DNA of 9,050 nucleotides from Gracilimonas sp031580945 (GTDB lineage: Bacteria > Bacteroidota > Rhodothermia > Balneolales > Balneolaceae). The position numbers and the translations under genes were made by a program. The notes beneath the pieces were generated by a model. The model saw only the letters and a program-made list of their open reading frames with translations, was not told the origin of the DNA and did not search any database. Shown in pieces: positions 6,332 through 9,050 of the stretch. The stretch's first letter is position 1. Every line of letters begins with the position of its first letter. The stretch spans positions 1 through 9,050 of the forward strand of contig JAVLBT010000122.1 of NCBI GenBank assembly GCA_031580945.1. Reading direction: 5' to 3'.

Positions 6332-6364
6332 AAAGTTGTCATCTCTGCAGATGTTAGATAATTC
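6332..6364 (-). repeat. Dispersed intergenic repeat, copy 2
   Basis: AGATGTTAGATAATTC at 6349-6364 is the exact reverse complement of 617-632, and GTCATC (6338-6343) continues the match to GATGAC at 637-642 with a few mismatches. AAAGTTGTCATC (6332-6343) also matches GATGACAACTTT at 510-521. It faces copy 3 in inverted orientation, so the two bracket the repeat cluster. Confidence 0.65.
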
Positions 6365-6384
6365 GGAAATTAAATTTATTTCAT

Positions 6385-6435
6385 CCTCGTTCCCCGGGCT
6401 CTGCCCAGGAATGCCCTTCCAGAGGCTCCCGCCTC
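6385..6435 (-). repeat. Double-hairpin repeat, copy A
   Basis: On the minus strand this reads GAGGC-GGGA-GCCTC (hairpin, 6435-6422), a spacer ending in GCATT, a second hairpin built on GGGC-AGA-GCCC (6406-6396), then GAACGAGG. The order and the words GAGGC, GCCTC, GCATT and AACGAGG recur in copy B at 6551-6599. Confidence 0.65.
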
Positions 6436-6550
6436 CTACTATAATCGCTACCCTATTCTCCAAACTATTTCACCGGAATAACTCCCATTTGAACTACATC
6501 CTTTCATGCCGAGGAGTACAGACGTGCATTAGGGATCTCCATATTAGCTT

Positions 6551-6599
6551 GAGGCGGAGCCTCATTTGAGCATTGCGGAGCGGCGCCGCCGCAACGAGG
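6551..6599 (+). repeat. Double-hairpin repeat, copy B
   Basis: On the plus strand this reads GAGGC-GGA-GCCTC (6551-6563), a spacer with GCATT, a hairpin TTGCGG/CCGCAA (6573-6578/6589-6594) and AACGAGG. The second hairpin differs in sequence from that of copy A but keeps the ability to pair, while the flanking words are conserved. The copies face each other across about 115 bases. Confidence 0.65.
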
Positions 6600-6605
6600 A
6601 CAGAC

Positions 6606-6730
6606 ATGAATAGCCCCGTTCTTTAAGGCGGGGTACACGAAATAAGCTTCGTCAGCTGGTCTAATGTATCACACAATGGGGCGAAGCTTTTCGTTTTACG
6701 GATTCTCTACTAAAGTCGGGGGCTATTCAT
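6606..6730. repeat. REPIN-like element (paired inverted REP-type ends)
   Basis: ATGAATAGCCCC (6606-6617) is the exact reverse complement of GGGGCTATTCAT (6719-6730). Inside the left end CCCCG/CGGGG (6614-6618/6629-6633) makes a subterminal hairpin of the kind bound by IS200/IS605-type Y1 transposases. The right end has a degraded counterpart. Further in, ACGAA (6637-6641) with AAGCTTCG (6644-6651) faces CGAAGCTT (6682-6689) with TTCGT (6690-6694), so the 125 bases can fold into one long interrupted hairpin. No transposase is encoded, so it would have to be mobilised in trans. The class name is inferred from structure. Confidence 0.6.
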
Positions 6731-6763
6731 ATGCGCCCCCATCCGGGGTCATTATAAAAATGA

Positions 6764-6822
6764 TGTCCTCGGGTTATCTAACATCTTCGTGGGTGATAAC
6801 TTATGAGATCTTAGATTGAACT
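6764..6822 (+). repeat. Dispersed intergenic repeat, copy 3
   Basis: TTATCTAACATCT at 6774-6786 matches 620-632. Similarity to copy 1 extends left (TGTC-TCG) and right to GAACT at the same distance within one base. Within it GTTATC (6773-6778) and GATAAC (6794-6799) can pair. TTATCTAACATC is also the inverted counterpart of 6350-6361. Confidence 0.6.
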
Positions 6823-6907
6823 TCCGTTAGTTAAGATTTTCAAACTCCCTAAAGATTTAAGAGAACCACTGAATGAATACACTATCGAATCTGAAGAGTC
6901 GAACTAC

Positions 6908-7012
6908 TTACAATTTCAGCAGCAAGTACATCCCAAAAATACCGATGCCCAATCCAATCAGGAATAATTTCCATCTTACTTTTTTGGATAAATATTCTAT
7001 GAATTTAGACAT
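6908..7012 (-). CDS. 34-residue single-pass membrane protein downstream of topA
   Basis: The ATG at 7012-7010 opens a 35-codon frame ending in TAA at 6910-6908. The product starts MSKFIEYLSKKVRWK and continues with one hydrophobic helix, LFLIGLGIGIFGMYLLL, ending in KL. An amphipathic, lysine-rich start followed by a single membrane helix is typical of real small membrane proteins, and the positive side would face the cytoplasm. Upstream TCAGGGCA may act as a weak ribosome binding site. It lies 58 bases after the topA stop on the same strand, so it is probably cotranscribed with topA. I do not recognise a named family, and function is unknown. Confidence 0.6.
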   Translation of the reverse strand: MSKFIEYLSKKVRWKLFLIGLGIGIFGMYLLLKL

Positions 7013-7037
7013 TGCCCTGACTTCTTAGTGAGTTGCA

Positions 7038-7064
7038 GTTAAAGCGTCCCGAAAACACCTTAAC
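7038..7064 (-). other. Hairpin between topA and the small membrane protein gene
   Basis: On the minus strand GTTAAGGTG (7064-7056) can pair with CGCTTTAAC (7046-7038) with seven standard and two wobble pairs around a nine-base loop. There is no T-run after it, so full termination is unlikely; it could attenuate or protect the topA message. Confidence 0.3.
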
Positions 7065-7070
7065 TTTAAA

Positions 7071-9050
7071 TCACCCTTTTTCTTTGATAAGGTCGATGGC
7101 TTTACTCATGGTGAAATCTTCTGGTGCCTCTTCTTTGGGCAGGCTGATGTTCTTTTTACCATGCTTGATATAAGGACCATAACGCCCTGTCATAACACGA
7201 ATTTGTTTATCGGTATCAGGGTGTTTACCCAGGTCTTTGATCTCGTTACTTCCCCGGGTTGATTTCTTTTTCTGAGCCAGTAATTCCACTGCACGATCTA
7301 ATTCTATATCCAATACACTATCGGATTTTGGAATGGATTTGAATTTTCCATCGTGTACGACATAAGGCCCATAACGACCAACACCTGCTTTCACTACTTT
7401 ATCATCCTCTGGATGTTCTCCCAGTTTTCGGGGTAATTCCAGTAATTGCAATGCAAGATCCAGATCTACATCAGCAGGCTCCATGCCCTTTAGTAATGAA
7501 ACTCGTTTTGGCTTTTTGTTGTCTTCCGTTACTTCTCCACGCTGCACATATGGACCGTATCGCCCGGATAATAAAAATATTGGCTCCCCGGAATCCGGAT
7601 CGTGGCCAATGGGCTTGTCCTGTTCTTCAGAAATTTTGATCAGCTCTTCCAGTTTTTCAGCTGATATATCGCTTGGATCCATATCATCCGGCAGGGATGT
7701 GGTGACTTCTTCCCCGTTTTTAGTCATGCGTGCATATGGGCCAAATCGACCAACAGCTACTTTGATACCTTCCAATCCATCGAGTGGCAGGTCCAGTAAT
7801 TTTGCTTCCTGGGGATCGATCTTATCTTCCTGTGTATCTACTTTGGCTTTGAGTCCATTATTTCCGTTGTAATAGTCTTCAAGATATTTAACAGGATCCT
7901 GCGTGCCTTCTGCAACCGCATCCAGCTTATTTTCCAATTCAGAAGTAAAATCACTATCCACTAAATCAGGAAAATGTTTTTCAAGGAGAGAGGAAACTGC
8001 AAAAGCCGTGAAAGTAGGGATCAAGGTTTTTCCTGCACTTTTAGCATAACCCCTATCCTGGATGGTACTTATGATCGATGCATATGTACTTGGCCGCCCT
8101 ACGCCTCTTTTCTCTAATTCTTTAACCAGTGTGGCCTCTGTAAATCTCGCCGGCGGCTTGGTTTCATGACTGACAAAGTTCAGATCATCAAGTGCGGTGC
8201 TATCCCCTTCATTCATCTCCGGAAGAAAGTTTTCCTGATTTTCGAGCGCCGCTTCCGGGTCATCACTGCCTTCCACATAAGCGCGGAAATATCCCGGAAA
8301 TAAGATCTTTTTACCGCCTGCTCTGAAATCAGCATCGGTACCGTTATGGGTTGCACGGATCGTTACGTTGGTGAATTCCAGTTCCGCTTCAGCCATCTGT
8401 GTAGCAATGGTTCGCTTCCAGATCAGGTCATAGAGTTTAAATTCCCGGCCACTTAAACCGGCTTTTTCAGGCTTCACAAAACGAGATCCTGCCGGGCGAA
8501 TAGCCTCATGCGCTTCCTGTGCACCTTTCCCTTTCTTGCTGTAATTTCGTACGCGCTCAAAAAGATAGTCCTCTCCATATTCTTCAGTGACGGCATCTCT
8601 TGCTGCCCCGATCGCCTGTCCGGATAGTCGGGTAGAGTCAGTTCGCATGTAGGTAATAAATCCTTTCTCGTACAATTTTTGTGCTACACTCATCGTATCA
8701 CGGGCAGAAAATCCAAACTTTCGATTGGCTTCCTGCTGTATGGTAGAAGTAATGAAAGGAGGTGCAGGATTTCTTTTTTGTGTTCGGACATCCAAATTTA
8801 TAACAGACCATTTGGCTTCCTTCAGGTCGTCAACCAAGGTGCTTGCTTTATCCTCATCCAGCAACACCACGGATTTGGGCTTCTTCAGTTTTCCGGTATT
8901 CTCATCAAAATCTTTTCCGCTGGCAAGTCGCTTTTCATTCAAGTGCGTCAGGTCGGCATCAAATTTATAATCATCGCCTTCCTTATGCAGCTGTGCTTTC
9001 AGATCGTAGTAAGTGGCACTTTTGAACTTCATACGCTCTCTTTCCCGTTC
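7071..9050 (-). CDS. topA: DNA topoisomerase I (type IA), 5' end beyond the window
   Basis: TopA relaxes negative supercoils by cutting and rejoining one DNA strand through a tyrosine. The frame is open to the right edge: six codons (ERERER) precede the first visible Met at 9032, which is internal, because the N-terminal Toprim domain must lie upstream. Of 659 visible residues, GFITYMRTDSTRLS holds the active-site Tyr134 (codon at 8651-8649). AHEAIRP (180-186) and KPPARFTEATLVKELE with KRGVGRPSTYA (298-324) are family motifs. The C-terminus carries four GR(F/Y)GPY repeats, near 434, 496, 558 and 622. These Toprim-C-type repeats replace the cysteine zinc ribbons of E. coli TopA, and no CxxC pairs are seen. 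The frame is intact within the window and ends KEKG-stop. Confidence 0.97.
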   Translation of the reverse strand, partial: ERERERMKFKSATYYDLKAQLHKEGDDYKFDADLTHLNEKRLASGKDFDENTGKLKKPKSVVLLDEDKASTLVDDLKEAKWSVINLDVRTQKRNPAPPFITSTIQQEANRKFGFSARDTMSVAQKLYEKGFITYMRTDSTRLSGQAIGAARDAVTEEYGEDYLFERVRNYSKKGKGAQEAHEAIRPAGSRFVKPEKAGLSGREFKLYDLIWKRTIATQMAEAELEFTNVTIRATHNGTDADFRAGGKKILFPGYFRAYVEGSDDPEAALENQENFLPEMNEGDSTALDDLNFVSHETKPPARFTEATLVKELEKRGVGRPSTYASIISTIQDRGYAKSAGKTLIPTFTAFAVSSLLEKHFPDLVDSDFTSELENKLDAVAEGTQDPVKYLEDYYNGNNGLKAKVDTQEDKIDPQEAKLLDLPLDGLEGIKVAVGRFGPYARMTKNGEEVTTSLPDDMDPSDISAEKLEELIKISEEQDKPIGHDPDSGEPIFLLSGRYGPYVQRGEVTEDNKKPKRVSLLKGMEPADVDLDLALQLLELPRKLGEHPEDDKVVKAGVGRYGPYVVHDGKFKSIPKSDSVLDIELDRAVELLAQKKKSTRGSNEIKDLGKHPDTDKQIRVMTGRYGPYIKHGKKNISLPKEEAPEDFTMSKAIDLIKEKG

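Larger units (their letters stand above)
6277..6907. other. Gene-free repeat cluster between the MATE gene and the topA operon
   Basis: About 630 bases hold no credible gene. In order they contain: a reverse copy of the dispersed TTATCTAACATCT repeat (6332-6364), a double-hairpin repeat in minus orientation (6385-6435), its partner in plus orientation (6551-6599), a REPIN-like element (6606-6730), and a plus-strand copy of the dispersed repeat (6764-6822). Nothing was seen in 6823-6907. The short open frames here run through the hairpins and look spurious. Confidence 0.7.

Noticed and set aside
6281..6569. Two open frames, 60 codons (minus) and 77 codons (plus)
   Set aside because: Both read through repeat hairpins; no domain or composition supports a protein.
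6385..6730. CRISPR-like array from several short palindromes
   Set aside because: The repeats differ in sequence and orientation, spacing is irregular and there are no cas genes.
7483..7872. Open frame of 129 codons on the plus strand
   Set aside because: Antisense to the C-terminal repeats of topA; its apparent periodicity reflects the GRYGPY repeats.
7071..9032. Taking the Met at 9032 as the topA start
   Set aside because: The frame continues upstream to the window edge, and a protein beginning there would lack the Toprim domain needed for activity.

Overview
The window looks like chromosomal DNA from a Bacteroidota or Balneolaeota-type bacterium (Balneola/Gracilimonas-like; this is inference). 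The grounds are a TopA whose C-terminus carries four GR(Y/F)GPY repeats, a DUF3822-like / rsmD / coaD neighbourhood, moderate G+C, weak ribosome binding sites and AT-rich palindromes between genes. The named genes are housekeeping genes; the unusual content is mostly in two non-coding stretches.

Left edge (1-845). Positions 1-144 on the minus strand encode the first 48 residues of an IS110-family (DEDD) transposase, whose remainder lies off the left edge. Its upstream leader (185-354, minus strand) folds into a 5' stem-loop followed by two large hairpins with bipartite internal loops. This is the architecture of an IS110 bridge RNA (target-binding loop, then donor-binding loop). Two guide segments independently match the DNA on either side of one CT dinucleotide at 377-378, which places the left end of the element there. 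The flank at 379-845 holds no gene, only hairpins and a member of a dispersed repeat family.

Middle (846-4802, all minus strand). In transcription order: a membrane-anchored pseudopilin-like protein, a DUF3822-like protein overlapping it by one base (TGATG), rsmD (16S rRNA G966 methyltransferase), coaD (CoA biosynthesis) and an aspartate aminotransferase. A hairpin with a T-run follows rsmD and may separate it from coaD.

4978-6276 (plus strand). A MATE-family multidrug/cation antiporter, divergent from the block above, starts at TTG.

6277-6907. About 630 bases without a gene are packed with repeats: an inverted pair of double-hairpin repeats, a REPIN-like element with 12-bp inverted ends, and two copies of the same dispersed repeat that lies beside the IS110 end.

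6908-9050 (minus strand). topA (5' part missing at the window edge) is followed by a 34-residue single-pass membrane protein that is easily overlooked.
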